Shown piece after piece: positions 15,506 through 24,332 of a stretch of 38,140 nucleotides of DNA. Under the pieces are notes generated by a model, which ran no database searches, was not told the DNA's origin, and was given only the letters and a program-made list of their open reading frames with translations. Location: assembly GCA_026391195.1 (NCBI GenBank), contig JAPLEI010000093.1:1-38140 (forward strand), written 5' to 3'. Made by a program: the position numbers and the translations under genes. The first letter of the stretch is position 1. Each line of letters starts with the position of its first letter. This DNA comes from Bacteroidota bacterium. Lineage in GTDB: Bacteria > Bacteroidota > Bacteroidia > Chitinophagales > Chitinophagaceae.

Positions 15506-17230
15506 ATGAAAAATATATTATTCAGCATTAAAAAGACGACCGGGTTTTCAGGAAAGGGCGTTTCCCTGATGGCCTTGATTCTGATGTCTTCTCTGCTTAT
15601 AGTTTCTTGTAAAAAGGAACTAGACGTTAAAAACCCCAACGACCCTACTTTTGGCGGGAACGTAAATTCTGAAGATGGATTAGCCGCTTACGCCAAGGGG
15701 GCAGTTTACTGGAATGGTTTCAATTATGGGAACGGATGGCTGGGAGATAGTTATTTCTCTCTTCCTTGGGGTTATCACGAACTGATGGGAGATGTTGTTG
15801 GCGGAGGACAAGGTTCTAACAACCAAACAACTACCATGGGTGTTCCAGATTATTTCTTAGCAAATCCGGCTGATCCAAGTACCAAGTTTACCAATCCTTC
15901 GCCACAAGCTGCTTCTATCATTCGGGTATTTAATACAACCGCCGCTACAGCAAATGCGAATAACGCTTTGTTTTACGAGTGGACTAGTATGTATGCATTG
16001 ATTAATTCTTGTAATATCACCCTTGAAAATTTGGGAGGTATTCCATTGAGCGCCGATAAAGCGAATACCGTTAAAGCTTGGTGCTACTGGTGGAAAGGTT
16101 TCGCCTATGCACAAATCGGAAGCCTATATTACGCAGGGTTAATTATGGACAAATCAAATACGATTGTAAGTGATTTTGTTTCTCAGGCCGCAATTATTAC
16201 AGAATCTAATCGCAATCTTAATTTAGCAATTAGCACCCTGGGTAGTATCTCCAATGCAGGTGAGTATGGAACGATGCTTGCTAAAATGATTCCTGCTCAG
16301 TGTCAGGTAGGTTTGGGAATGCCTCCAACAAAAGATATGTGGGTAAGAACCATTAATACTATGTTGGCACGTAATATTTTAGTAAATAAATTGGCTCCAT
16401 TTGTAAATGGCAATCCAGCTGCTACTATCTCAAAGGCTTCGATTCCTGCGATGACGGCTGCAGATTGGACGGCTGTAATCAATTACTGTAATAATGGTGT
16501 GAAAAAAGGAGATTATGTTTTTACTGGAAGAACTTCTGCTAGTAATTCCTTTTTCTCAGCTACTTCAGGTTCTGTGGCTGGTATGTGTGCTTTCTCTAAT
16601 CAAGCCACTACTTATAAAGTGAGTGAGCGTTTGGTACAGAATTTCAAAACAGGTGATAACCGCCTGAATAACTTTTCTACAGCCAACGGTACTTTCTATG
16701 GAGATGCCAACACCAACTCTACTCGTTGGACTTTGCGTGACGGTGCAACTGCAGGCTTAACGGGCATTCCGATTCTCGGATCCAGAACACCCGGAGCCCT
16801 TGAAATTTATATTGGACCAACCTGGGAAGAAAATACCCTCATGTTAGCCGAAGCTAATATCCGCTCCTCAAATGTATCGGCTGCTTTAACTCAAATTGAT
16901 GCTGTTCGCAGTGGTCAGGGTTCAGGTGTACCTGCTTTGACTGGCACTTCACTTTCTGCCGCACAAGCAATGAGTGAATTAGCTAAGGAAAGAGGGGCAG
17001 CTCTTGCTTTCCGAGCTCTTTCTTATTGCGATGCCCGTCGCTGGGGATGGACGTATAACATTGCAAACGGAGGTGGACGCTATGGTGCTACCTTAATATA
17101 CAATAACACAGTATATACCAATGCTACCATTAACTACAACTTTATGGATTATTGGGATGTACCTGCTGATGAGATTGCAAAAAATCCGCCATCTGCTACC
17201 AGTGCACCTACTAAGAATGCCAACTATTAA
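15506..17230 (+). CDS. SusD/RagB family outer-membrane lipoprotein (second copy)
   Basis: This is the ligand-binding lipoprotein paired with the second SusC. The 574-residue protein has a long N-terminus before a lipobox at LLIVSC (Cys35), then KKELDVKNPNDPTF, a typical SusD start. The middle shows INSCNITLENLGG and AWCYWWKGFAYAQIGSLYYAGLI, and the C-terminal part has ENTLMLAEANIRSSNVSAAL and AMSELAKERGAALAFRALSYCDARRWG. It is about 110 residues longer than the first SusD and only distantly similar, supporting a different substrate. A very strong terminator follows within about 20 bp. Confidence 0.93.
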   Translation: MKNILFSIKKTTGFSGKGVSLMALILMSSLLIVSCKKELDVKNPNDPTFGGNVNSEDGLAAYAKGAVYWNGFNYGNGWLGDSYFSLPWGYHELMGDVVGGGQGSNNQTTTMGVPDYFLANPADPSTKFTNPSPQAASIIRVFNTTAATANANNALFYEWTSMYALINSCNITLENLGGIPLSADKANTVKAWCYWWKGFAYAQIGSLYYAGLIMDKSNTIVSDFVSQAAIITESNRNLNLAISTLGSISNAGEYGTMLAKMIPAQCQVGLGMPPTKDMWVRTINTMLARNILVNKLAPFVNGNPAATISKASIPAMTAADWTAVINYCNNGVKKGDYVFTGRTSASNSFFSATSGSVAGMCAFSNQATTYKVSERLVQNFKTGDNRLNNFSTANGTFYGDANTNSTRWTLRDGATAGLTGIPILGSRTPGALEIYIGPTWEENTLMLAEANIRSSNVSAALTQIDAVRSGQGSGVPALTGTSLSAAQAMSELAKERGAALAFRALSYCDARRWGWTYNIANGGGRYGATLIYNNTVYTNATINYNFMDYWDVPADEIAKNPPSATSAPTKNANY

Positions 17231-17250
17231 TAGTTGAATGTATAAAAGTA

Positions 17251-17284
17251 AAAAGCGGGCAATTTTAAATTGCCCGCTTTTTTT
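17251..17284. terminator. Bidirectional intrinsic terminator between susD and RNase G gene
   Basis: A 15-bp perfect inverted repeat (17251–17265 with 17267–17281) with a gcgggcaa core is bordered by A runs on one side and T runs on the other. It works in both directions, serving the second susD (plus) and the HU–rng series (minus), which converge here. Confidence 0.93.
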
Positions 17285-17322
17285 ATGTAAAGTCTTCGAA
17301 TTGATGTTAACTAAGCAGGATT

Positions 17323-18885
17323 TTATAGCTTCACTTCCTCATCCTGCTCATTAAAAAAGCGATATTCTACCAAATGATTGTTGGTATTCGATTTGGCTTT
17401 GAGTGATATGCCATATTTACGCTTCCAGCGCTTAATAATGGAGGTAAAGAACCCTTTGGTAAGGTAGGAGTGAACAATAGGGTTCACCGACAAAATAAGC
17501 TTCTTATGGCTGTGGGTAGATAAATACGCTATTTTCTTTTCAATTTCGTCTTCCAGTAAAAGAGTCGACATGATTTTACCAGTTCCGCTGCAAACCGGGC
17601 AATTTTCCGATGTGTTGATGTTCACTTCCGGGCGCATCCGTTGGCGGGTAATTTGGCAAAGGCCGAATTTAGAGATAGGTAATACCGAATGCTTGGCCCG
17701 GTCGGTTTTCATATAATTTTCCATCGCCTCCTGAACCTTGCGCTTATTATCGGGCAGCTTCATATCGATAAAGTCTACCACAATAATCCCCCCAATATCC
17801 CGCAATCGTAGCTGACGCGCAATTTCTTCGGCCGCTTCTAGATTGGTTTGCAGGGCATTTTCTTCTTGATTGTTACTTACGCTTTTATATCCACTGTTTA
17901 CGTCTATCACATGCAGGGCCTCGGTATGCTCAATAATTAAATAAGCTCCGCTGGGTAGGTTCACCGTTTTGCCAAAAGATGATTTTACCTGCTTGGTAAC
18001 CCCAAACTGATCGAAAATGGGTAAGCCATTCTGATAATAACTTACAATGTCTAACTTATCCGGCGCAATGCGCTGAATGTATTGCTGGGTTTCGGTAAAC
18101 AGGGTTTTATCATTTACCACCACTTTATTAAAGTCGGCATTCAGCAGATCCCTTAATATGCTGGTAGTTTTATTCTCTTCACTCAATATCCGCACCGGAG
18201 GAGTTGCTTTGCGCAGCTTTTCCTGAATGTTTTTCCAGGTTTCGGAAAGGCTAAGTAGATCCTGGTGTAATTCTGCAGTGGATTTACCCTCCGCCGCTGT
18301 TCGTACAATTACCCCAAAGTTTTTAGGACGAATGGATTCTACAATTTTATGCAATCTTTTCCGCTCATCTGCAGAGTGAATTTTTTTAGAAACCGCCACA
18401 ATCTCGTTGAAGGGCGTCATCACCACAAAGCGGCCGGGAAGGGAAATTTCGCAACTTAAACGGGGTCCTTTGGCAGCAATGGGCTCTTTCAGAATCTGAA
18501 CCAATACCGGAGGCTTGCCATTAAGCACTTCATTGATTTTACCACTTTTTAAAATTTCAGGTTCGATGGTAAACTTGCTGAAATCAAAAGTCTGTCCCTC
18601 TTTAAGTTGGGTAGCCAGTTGGGTAAATTTGAGTAGGGAGCGGATGTAAGGGCTTAAATCGGTGTAATGTAAAAAGGCGTCTTTTTCAAATCCAACATCT
18701 ACAAATGCTGCATTCAATCCGGGGGTAAGTTTCTTTACCTTACCCAGATATAAGTCACCCACGGCAAAATTGGCATCCGTTTTTTCGCTGTGTAGTTCAA
18801 CCAGCTTTTTATCTTCCAGGAATGCAATTTCAACGCCCGTAGGCACTGCATTGATTATTAATTCTTTGTTCACGTGTGGCCGCAT
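17323..18885 (-). CDS. rng: Ribonuclease G (RNase E/G family)
   Basis: This is an endoribonuclease for rRNA maturation and mRNA decay. The 520-residue protein has an S1-like domain at about 35–125 (VGDLYLGKVKKLTPGLNAAF), the catalytic Asp region VIDVNSGYKSV at 326–336 and GGIIVVDFIDM at 365–375, and the zinc-link CPVC at 429–432. There is no RNase E-type scaffold tail. The ATG at 18885 gives MRPHVNKELII, but relatives start as M(N/S)KELII, so a GTG at 18873 is a credible alternative start. It is the last gene of the minus-strand HU–TPR–mS38-like–rng series, ending at the bidirectional terminator. This neighbourhood beside mutY is conserved in Bacteroidota. Confidence 0.93.
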   Translation of the reverse strand: MRPHVNKELIINAVPTGVEIAFLEDKKLVELHSEKTDANFAVGDLYLGKVKKLTPGLNAAFVDVGFEKDAFLHYTDLSPYIRSLLKFTQLATQLKEGQTFDFSKFTIEPEILKSGKINEVLNGKPPVLVQILKEPIAAKGPRLSCEISLPGRFVVMTPFNEIVAVSKKIHSADERKRLHKIVESIRPKNFGVIVRTAAEGKSTAELHQDLLSLSETWKNIQEKLRKATPPVRILSEENKTTSILRDLLNADFNKVVVNDKTLFTETQQYIQRIAPDKLDIVSYYQNGLPIFDQFGVTKQVKSSFGKTVNLPSGAYLIIEHTEALHVIDVNSGYKSVSNNQEENALQTNLEAAEEIARQLRLRDIGGIIVVDFIDMKLPDNKRKVQEAMENYMKTDRAKHSVLPISKFGLCQITRQRMRPEVNINTSENCPVCSGTGKIMSTLLLEDEIEKKIAYLSTHSHKKLILSVNPIVHSYLTKGFFTSIIKRWKRKYGISLKAKSNTNNHLVEYRFFNEQDEEVKL

Positions 18886-19050
18886 TTATAAGCAACTCAC
18901 CAGCCCGATAGCCTTGTAGTAAAGCAATACACTTACTATAATTACCTATATACCCCTAAGATAAGGGTGTGTACATTTTGGAAACTATATAGTGCGAAAA
19001 TGCAGCTGCTATGGTTGGCAGCTGCGGGGAAAAGCAGGAATCAGAAAAAA

Positions 19051-19146
19051 TTATTTATTTTTTTTCTTATGGCGATTCTTCCTCAAGCGTTTTTTACGTT
19101 TATGCGTAGCAATTTTATGACGCTTTCTTTTCTTACCACAGGGCAT
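19051..19146 (-). CDS. COX24/AURKAIP1-domain (DUF1713) mini-protein, 31 residues, probably ribosome-associated
   Basis: This very short frame encodes 31 residues beginning MPCGKKRKRHKIATHKRKKR, followed by 11 more Lys/Arg/His/Asn-rich residues ending in KKKNK, and stops with TAA. More than half of the residues are basic. The pattern MPxGKKRKRHKxATHKRKKR is that of the COX24/AURKAIP1 family, whose mitochondrial member is ribosomal protein mS38 and which resembles mycobacterial bS22. A role on the small ribosomal subunit is therefore likely but inferred. It lies between the TPR gene (31 bp upstream) and rng on the same strand. Its size makes it easily missed, and the plus-strand ORF across it is only its shadow. 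Confidence 0.88.
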   Translation of the reverse strand: MPCGKKRKRHKIATHKRKKRLRKNRHKKKNK

Positions 19147-19177
19147 AGAGTGAGTATTTTAATGAATAAATTGGTGA

Positions 19178-20029
19178 TTATTTTTTTAACTCGTTAATTC
19201 TACTGTCAAATTCTTTTATAATATCAGGGCGTTTTACCAGTTTCTTCAAATTCTCATAGGCCCTGATGGCTTCTGTTTTGTTCCCTTTCAGCTCATAACA
19301 CTCTGCCAGGTTAAATGCGGCTTCTAGATTAGCAGGATTTTTTTTCAAAATCAGCTGAAATCTTTCAATCGCTTTATCGTACTGACCACTCCGCTTTCCA
19401 CCCAACCCCAATATCAACTGACCATACAAGTTATCCGGATTCTTGGTAACAATCTCTCGGATGGGCAAAATGCCTTCCATCGGATTGTCGGAAAGGTTTC
19501 CGAAAATATAGCAGGCCCCCAAACCTATCCGGGCAGAATCATTCGCCGGATTGATTGTTAATGCACGCTGAAAAAGATCTTTTGCATTTTCTGCCAACCA
19601 ATGCTGTAACTCCGGTTGATTAGAGGAACCTATTAGGTTGTCTAAATACAGCCGGGCGGCAAAGGTGAGGCTTTTTTCAGAATTTTCCAATTTAGATGCC
19701 TCTCCGGCATAATAGGCCTGCATTTCGAAAATGCCTACCGAATCGGCCCAAAATCGGGAAAGTTGATGAAAAATATGTAGCCTATTTTCCGAGGAGCTAT
19801 CCTTATTTAATTGATTTTCAATTAATTGAAGGCTATTTAGTTGGCCTGGCTTCAGTGTTTTACGTGCCGAAGCAATCAGGTTTAGCGACTCATCCTGGTG
19901 GTTATGTGCCTCTACGGCACTGCCCGCAGGAGAAATATTTTTTTCGGGAAGGTGGGTTTTTCCAAACAGCAGGAGCGCCAGGAGTAAAATACCTGCCCCT
20001 GAAAGGAGGGCAATCTGAGATTTGTTCAC
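19178..20029 (-). CDS. Membrane-anchored tetratricopeptide repeat protein
   Basis: The 283-residue protein has a single N-terminal membrane segment at about 7–23 (IALLSGAGILLLALLLFG), probably leaving the rest in the periplasm. TPR motifs occupy about 145–275, for example AKDLFQRALTINPANDSARIG, then AIERFQLILKKNPANLEAAF and NLAECYELKGNKTEAIRAY. TPR domains mediate protein–protein contacts, and no enzymatic domain is visible. It starts 16 bp after the HU stop, so it is co-transcribed with HU and with the mS38-like gene and rng. A TPR gene at this position between HU and RNase G recurs in Bacteroidota, but its function is unknown. Confidence 0.85.
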   Translation of the reverse strand: MNKSQIALLSGAGILLLALLLFGKTHLPEKNISPAGSAVEAHNHQDESLNLIASARKTLKPGQLNSLQLIENQLNKDSSSENRLHIFHQLSRFWADSVGIFEMQAYYAGEASKLENSEKSLTFAARLYLDNLIGSSNQPELQHWLAENAKDLFQRALTINPANDSARIGLGACYIFGNLSDNPMEGILPIREIVTKNPDNLYGQLILGLGGKRSGQYDKAIERFQLILKKNPANLEAAFNLAECYELKGNKTEAIRAYENLKKLVKRPDIIKEFDSRINELKK

Positions 20030-20045
20030 TGTTTTTTTGGCAAAG

Positions 20046-20336
20046 TTAACCCTGCTTATGCTTAGATTTCACTTCACTAACAAATTCTTTCGCCGGTTTA
20101 AATGCAGGAATATAATGTTCGGGAATTTCTACCGCAACATTCTTCTTGATATTCCTGCCTATTTTAGCAGCTCTTTTCTTAGTAATGAAACTGCCAAAGC
20201 CGCGTATATAGATATTCTGGCCACGTGCCAGACTGTCTTTCACTTCTTTAAACATGGTTTCTAATGTAACCAAAACATCTACCTTAGGTATGCCGGTTTT
20301 ATCTGAAATTTGATTTATTAAATCTGATTTTCTCAT
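20046..20336 (-). CDS. HU/IHF family DNA-binding protein
   Basis: This is a small nucleoid protein that bends DNA. The 96 residues match the family end to end: MRKSDLINQISDKTGIPKVDV, then RGFGSFITKKRAAKIGRN and VEIPEHYIPAFKPAKEF, where the usual P in the tip region (RNP) is replaced in RNIKKNVAVEIP. A basic C-terminal KSKHKQG tail extends past the core. It heads the minus-strand operon and faces mutY across a 152-bp AT-rich gap. It is one of probably several HU paralogues in such genomes, so I give no gene symbol. Confidence 0.92.
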   Translation of the reverse strand: MRKSDLINQISDKTGIPKVDVLVTLETMFKEVKDSLARGQNIYIRGFGSFITKKRAAKIGRNIKKNVAVEIPEHYIPAFKPAKEFVSEVKSKHKQG

Positions 20337-20488
20337 ATATTATCTTTTATGAGTATGCAATTTGATATAAATTAAAGCAAATTATTTGATATATACAAGT
20401 AAACATAAAAGATTATTTTAACAGAAAAAAAATACCATTCATCCGTTCATCCTTGATTTTTGGTTTTAATGTATAACAACAAATTAAT
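20337..20488. promoter_or_regulatory. Divergent promoter region between HU and mutY, with a direct repeat
   Basis: This 152-bp AT-rich gap must hold the promoters of both the HU operon and mutY. It contains the direct repeat tttgatata at 20361–20369 and 20385–20393, each preceded by a gcaa string, 24 bp apart. That spacing suits a repeated protein-binding site, but in such AT-rich DNA it may be chance. Confidence 0.35.
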
Positions 20489-21604
20489 ATGAGTAAAAAA
20501 AAGTCTGCAAAAAAAAGCGGAGAAATGCCCCCAAATGAGCTGACTGGGGGACGTTTTTTTACGGGCAGGCTCATAAAATGGCATCATTCCGGCAATAACC
20601 GGCAAATGCCCTGGAAAGGGGACACAGATCCCTATAAAATCTGGTTGAGTGAGATCATCCTTCAGCAAACCCGGGTTGCGCAGGGTATGGAATATTACCT
20701 CCGTATTGTAAAAGCCTATCCAACTGTTGAGCAACTGGCCGCTGCACCGGATGCCGCTGTATTTAAACTATGGGAAGGATTGGGCTATTATAGCCGATGT
20801 AGAAATCTGCTGGCAACCGCCCGAATGGTTAGCAAAACGTACCAGGGAAAATTTCCGCCCACTTATCAACAACTGCTGGACTTACCGGGTATTGGTCCTT
20901 ACACCGCTGCTGCCATTGCTTCTTTTGCCTTTCAACTGCCCTATGCGGTAGTAGATGGAAATGTTTTTAGGGTTTTGGCCCGTTATTTTGGAAATCATAC
21001 TGCCACCGATTCAGCAGCAGGAAAAAAATATTTTACCGATTTGGCCAACCAGTTGCTGTATCAACCAGCACCGGGCATTTATAATCAGGCGATTATGGAT
21101 TTTGGGGCTACTATCTGCAAACCTCAGCAACCCCTTTGTGCCCAGTGTTTTCTAAAAACGAAATGTGCAGCCCGCCAAAGTGGATGGGTACATCAATTGC
21201 CCGTTAAGGAAAAAAGTATTCAGCGTTCTGTGCGGCATTTTACTTACTGGGTTTTTAACTATCAGGGAAAGCGGGCGGTGCGAGAAAGAACCTCGGGAGA
21301 TATCTGGCAACACTTATCCGAGTATTACTTAATGGAAACCGACAAACCAGTAGAATGGGATAAGCAATTGGTATCTGAGTGGCTTACCGGGCAGGGAATA
21401 CGAACGTTTCAACTGGAAGCCATTTCCCCTTTATATAAGCAAAGCCTTACTCATCAGCATATAAAGGGCATCTTTATCACCATCCAGCTAACAGCCATTC
21501 CTACTTTTTTGCAGCACTATCAATGGATATCGCTTAACCGGCTGAAAACCCGGGCTTTTCCCCGATTCATTAATCAGTGGATGGAAGCGCCCGAAATGCC
21601 TTAA
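20489..21604 (+). CDS. mutY: A/G-specific adenine DNA glycosylase
   Basis: MutY removes adenine mispaired with 8-oxoguanine. The 371-residue protein shows catalytic Glu55 in LSEIILQQTR, the helix-hairpin-helix LPGIGPYTAAAIASFAF at 132–148, catalytic Asp156 in VVDGNVFRVLARYFG, and the [4Fe-4S] ligands Cys210, 217, 220 and 226 with the standard x6/x2/x5 spacing. The NUDIX-like C-terminal recognition domain follows from about 240 (RHFTYWVFNY). It is divergent from HU and 100 bp ahead of gldE. In many Bacteroidota ssb lies between mutY and gldE, but here it does not. Confidence 0.95.
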   Translation: MSKKKSAKKSGEMPPNELTGGRFFTGRLIKWHHSGNNRQMPWKGDTDPYKIWLSEIILQQTRVAQGMEYYLRIVKAYPTVEQLAAAPDAAVFKLWEGLGYYSRCRNLLATARMVSKTYQGKFPPTYQQLLDLPGIGPYTAAAIASFAFQLPYAVVDGNVFRVLARYFGNHTATDSAAGKKYFTDLANQLLYQPAPGIYNQAIMDFGATICKPQQPLCAQCFLKTKCAARQSGWVHQLPVKEKSIQRSVRHFTYWVFNYQGKRAVRERTSGDIWQHLSEYYLMETDKPVEWDKQLVSEWLTGQGIRTFQLEAISPLYKQSLTHQHIKGIFITIQLTAIPTFLQHYQWISLNRLKTRAFPRFINQWMEAPEMP

Positions 21605-21704
21605 TTACCCTCCCCGTCGAAAAAGGATGAATTCTACTATATATCCACACCCTAGGGTACTTCTTGCGGTGATTGCCACAGAAATAATACATTTGTAAGG
21701 GATA

Positions 21705-23090
21705 ATGCCGGCCAGCCGGCGATTGATAACTAAAAAATCTACTTTGGATCACCACCCGGTTACCCAGTTTTTTCAAAATGCCGTGCTACTCTCGGGCATT
21801 CAGGCACAGGGTACTACCATTCTTGTAATGGTACTGATTGTGTCGCTCTTTTTATCCTTTGTATTATCCGGTTCCGAAGTTGCCTTCTTTTCGCTTACTT
21901 ATAAGGATGTGAACATGCTGAAATCGAAGCAGCAACCTGCCTATTTGCGCATCGTGAAATTGCTGGAAGAGCCCAAAATATTACTGGGCTCACTTTTAAT
22001 TGCCAACAGCTTTATAAATATATCCATCATCATCATCTCTAATTTACTGATTGATAACCTATTCAATTTCGAAAGTTTTAATGGGGTTTGGATAGAATTT
22101 GTAATTAAGGTAGTGGTAGTTTCCTTTATGCTGGTATTATTTGGAGAAGTGATGCCTAAAGTACTTGCCACCCAGAATAATATTCGCTTTGCCCACGATT
22201 TTGGCGGAGTAGTTCAGATAGTTTATTACACCTGCAGCCGGTTAAGCCGCTTTTTGGTAAAATATTCAGATTGGGTAGAAACCAAACTCACCCATCGATC
22301 CAGCGGGGCTTTTAGTTTAGAAGAGCTAGACCATGCCATTGATTTAACCACCCAGCATACTGCCACCGAAAACGAGAAGAACATTCTCAAGGGAATTGTA
22401 AAATTTGGCAATATTACCGTTAAACAAATAATGAAAACAAGGGTTGATGTGAACGGAATCAGCGATGATACCCCATTTCCCGAACTAATCGCGCAGGTGA
22501 AAGAGTGGCGCTACAGTCGGTTACCTGTGTATAAAGAAGATCTGGATAATGTAACCGGAATGATCCACACCAAAGATTTACTGGCGCACCTAAATGAACC
22601 GGATAATTTTCAATGGCATTTGCTCATGCGACCTCCCTTTTTTGTGCACGAACAAAAATTTATTGAAGATCTGTTAAAAGAGTTTCAACAGAAGCATATA
22701 CACTTTGCAGTTGTGGTAGATGAATTTGGAGGAACCAGTGGGATTGTAACCCTAGAAGATATTCTGGAGGAAATTATTGGCGATATCAAAGATGAATTTG
22801 ATGATGAGGAAGCCAGTCATAAAAAAATTGACGAAAACAATTACCTGTTCGAAGGAAAGACCATGATAAATGATGTTTGTAAAATCATGGAACTAAAAAA
22901 AGACACTTTTGAATCGGTTCGGGGTGAGAGTGATTCGCTGGCGGGCGTAGTGCTGGAAATTGCCGGTGAAATTCCTAAGCCCGGGCAGGTACTGCAATCA
23001 GGGGATTTTGAATTTACCGTGCTGGAAGTAATTAAAAACCGCATTCACCGGGTAAAAGTTACTATCAAGCGTCAAACCACTTCCGACTAA
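21705..23090 (+). CDS. gldE: Gliding motility-associated protein GldE (CNNM–CBS–CorC_HlyC)
   Basis: GldE is an inner-membrane CorC/HlyC-type protein linked to gliding motility through its partner GldD. The 461-residue product has a CNNM (DUF21) membrane domain at about 25–195 with several hydrophobic helices (SLFLSFVLSGSEVAFFSL, then SLLIANSFINISIIIISNLL), a CBS pair at about 240–370 (IMKTRVDVNGI, then HFAVVVDEFGGTSGIVTLEDILEE), and a C-terminal CorC_HlyC domain. The first 25 residues are unusually polar and the start is not certain. gldD follows after only 3 bp, so the two are translated together. The mutY–gldE–gldD order is what separates it from generic hemolysin-type paralogues. Confidence 0.92.
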   Translation: MPASRRLITKKSTLDHHPVTQFFQNAVLLSGIQAQGTTILVMVLIVSLFLSFVLSGSEVAFFSLTYKDVNMLKSKQQPAYLRIVKLLEEPKILLGSLLIANSFINISIIIISNLLIDNLFNFESFNGVWIEFVIKVVVVSFMLVLFGEVMPKVLATQNNIRFAHDFGGVVQIVYYTCSRLSRFLVKYSDWVETKLTHRSSGAFSLEELDHAIDLTTQHTATENEKNILKGIVKFGNITVKQIMKTRVDVNGISDDTPFPELIAQVKEWRYSRLPVYKEDLDNVTGMIHTKDLLAHLNEPDNFQWHLLMRPPFFVHEQKFIEDLLKEFQQKHIHFAVVVDEFGGTSGIVTLEDILEEIIGDIKDEFDDEEASHKKIDENNYLFEGKTMINDVCKIMELKKDTFESVRGESDSLAGVVLEIAGEIPKPGQVLQSGDFEFTVLEVIKNRIHRVKVTIKRQTTSD

Positions 23091-23093
23091 GCT

Positions 23094-23699
23094 ATGCGTT
23101 CATTCAACTCTTATCCGGTATATATTTTTGGTTTGTTTTTATTGATAAGCGGATGGGCCTGTAATAGTACCTATACTGCTAAGCCCAAGGGATATTTCAG
23201 CATACCCTTCCCCCAACGGGCCTATCAAACTTTTCAGCAACCCGGTTATCCGTATACCTTCGAATATCCTGTATATGCCAAAGTGGTAAGAGACTCTACC
23301 TTTTTTGGGGAACCTACCGAAAATCCTTGGTGGATCAATGTGGATTTCCCCGGTTTCAACGGAAAAATATACATCAGCTATAAACCTATCGGGCCAAATA
23401 CATTAGACACCCTGATAAAAGATGCTTATCGATTAACCGGTAAGCACAATACAATGGCATATTCTATAGAAGACACAGCTTTTGTTACCCCTCAAAAAGT
23501 ATCCGGGGTATATTTTACAGTAGGTGGAAATGTGGCTACGGCCCATCAGTTTTTTGTTACGGATTCGGTTCGCCACTTTTTGCGGGGAGCCCTGTATTTT
23601 GATGCCACCCCCAATGCCGATTCATTAGGCATTGTAAATGATTTTCTATTAACCGACCTGAAGCATATGGTAAATACGCTGCAGTGGCGTAACCGTTGA
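23094..23699 (+). CDS. gldD: Gliding motility lipoprotein GldD
   Basis: GldD is a lipoprotein required for gliding and type IX secretion-related functions in Flavobacterium. The 201-residue protein has a lipoprotein signal with Cys23 in SGWAC, then the family opening PKPKG-like TAKPKGYFSIPFPQRAYQTF, and further family blocks PWWINVDFPGFNGKIYISY and SGVYFTVGGNVATAHQFFVTDS. The length is normal. It begins 3 bp after the gldE stop. No other gld or spr genes are in the window, so whether the cell glides or only uses a type IX secretion system cannot be told. Confidence 0.93.
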   Translation: MRSFNSYPVYIFGLFLLISGWACNSTYTAKPKGYFSIPFPQRAYQTFQQPGYPYTFEYPVYAKVVRDSTFFGEPTENPWWINVDFPGFNGKIYISYKPIGPNTLDTLIKDAYRLTGKHNTMAYSIEDTAFVTPQKVSGVYFTVGGNVATAHQFFVTDSVRHFLRGALYFDATPNADSLGIVNDFLLTDLKHMVNTLQWRNR

Positions 23700-23741
23700 A
23701 AGCGTCCATTTATATACTACCTTTGAATTGAACCCAGTTGT

Positions 23742-24326
23742 ATGATAGCCATTGACCACGTTTTAATTAGCGATGAAGTTGTTCAGGAAGCCTTTGTTTG
23801 TGACCTCACCAGTTGCAAAGGCGGCTGTTGCGAAGATGGCGATGCAGGGGCCCCACTTGAAAAAGCAGAGTTGGATGAGCTGAATGCCTGTTATGAGTTG
23901 GTAAAACCTTATATGACGGAGGCCGGCATTGCGGAGATTGAAAAGAGAGGCAAATATATGTATGACCGAGAATTTGGATGGGTAACACCAACCATTCAGG
24001 GTGCCCTGTGTGCGTATGGCAAAAAAGATAAAAATGGGGTTATACTATGTGCTATTGAACAGGCTTATATGGCCGGCAAGATCAGCTGGAAGAAGCCCAT
24101 TTCTTGCCACCTTTTCCCTATTCGAATAAAAAAGAATAAGCGGGATCCGGATATGGAATATGTAAACTACGAACCTAGAGAAGACTTATGCAAGGCCGCC
24201 TGTGCACTGGGAACTAAACTATCCATGCCCGTATATATTTTTTTAAAGGATGCCCTGATTAGAAAATATGGAGCAGAATTTTACTTGGCATTGGAGCAGT
24301 CCGCTGAACGCCTCACTAAATCATAA
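23742..24326 (+). CDS. DUF3109 family cysteine-rich protein
   Basis: This is a Bacteroidota-typical small cytosolic protein of 194 residues with no known function. It has a metal-site-like set of cysteines: VCDLTSCKGGCCEDGD near the N-terminus, GALCAY and LCAIE in the middle, and ISCHLFPIRI and EDLCKAACALG later. This resembles the zinc/iron-chelating YkgJ-type arrangement, so a metal or Fe-S site is likely but unproven. There is no signal peptide or membrane segment. It follows gldD by 42 bp and precedes the LutB-like gene by 6 bp, so co-transcription with the Fe-S protein gene is probable. Confidence 0.87.
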   Translation: MIAIDHVLISDEVVQEAFVCDLTSCKGGCCEDGDAGAPLEKAELDELNACYELVKPYMTEAGIAEIEKRGKYMYDREFGWVTPTIQGALCAYGKKDKNGVILCAIEQAYMAGKISWKKPISCHLFPIRIKKNKRDPDMEYVNYEPREDLCKAACALGTKLSMPVYIFLKDALIRKYGAEFYLALEQSAERLTKS

Positions 24327-24332
24327 TTGAAA

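Noticed and set aside
19002-19025. Inverted repeat gcagctgc with an 8-nt loop after the mS38-like gene
   Set aside because: The stem is good but has no T run on either strand and the element sits inside an apparent operon, so I cannot call it a terminator.
18967-19197. Plus-strand ORF of 76 codons downstream of HU operon genes
   Set aside because: It is the antisense shadow of the 31-residue basic protein gene at 19051–19146; its composition reflects the complement of Lys/Arg codons.
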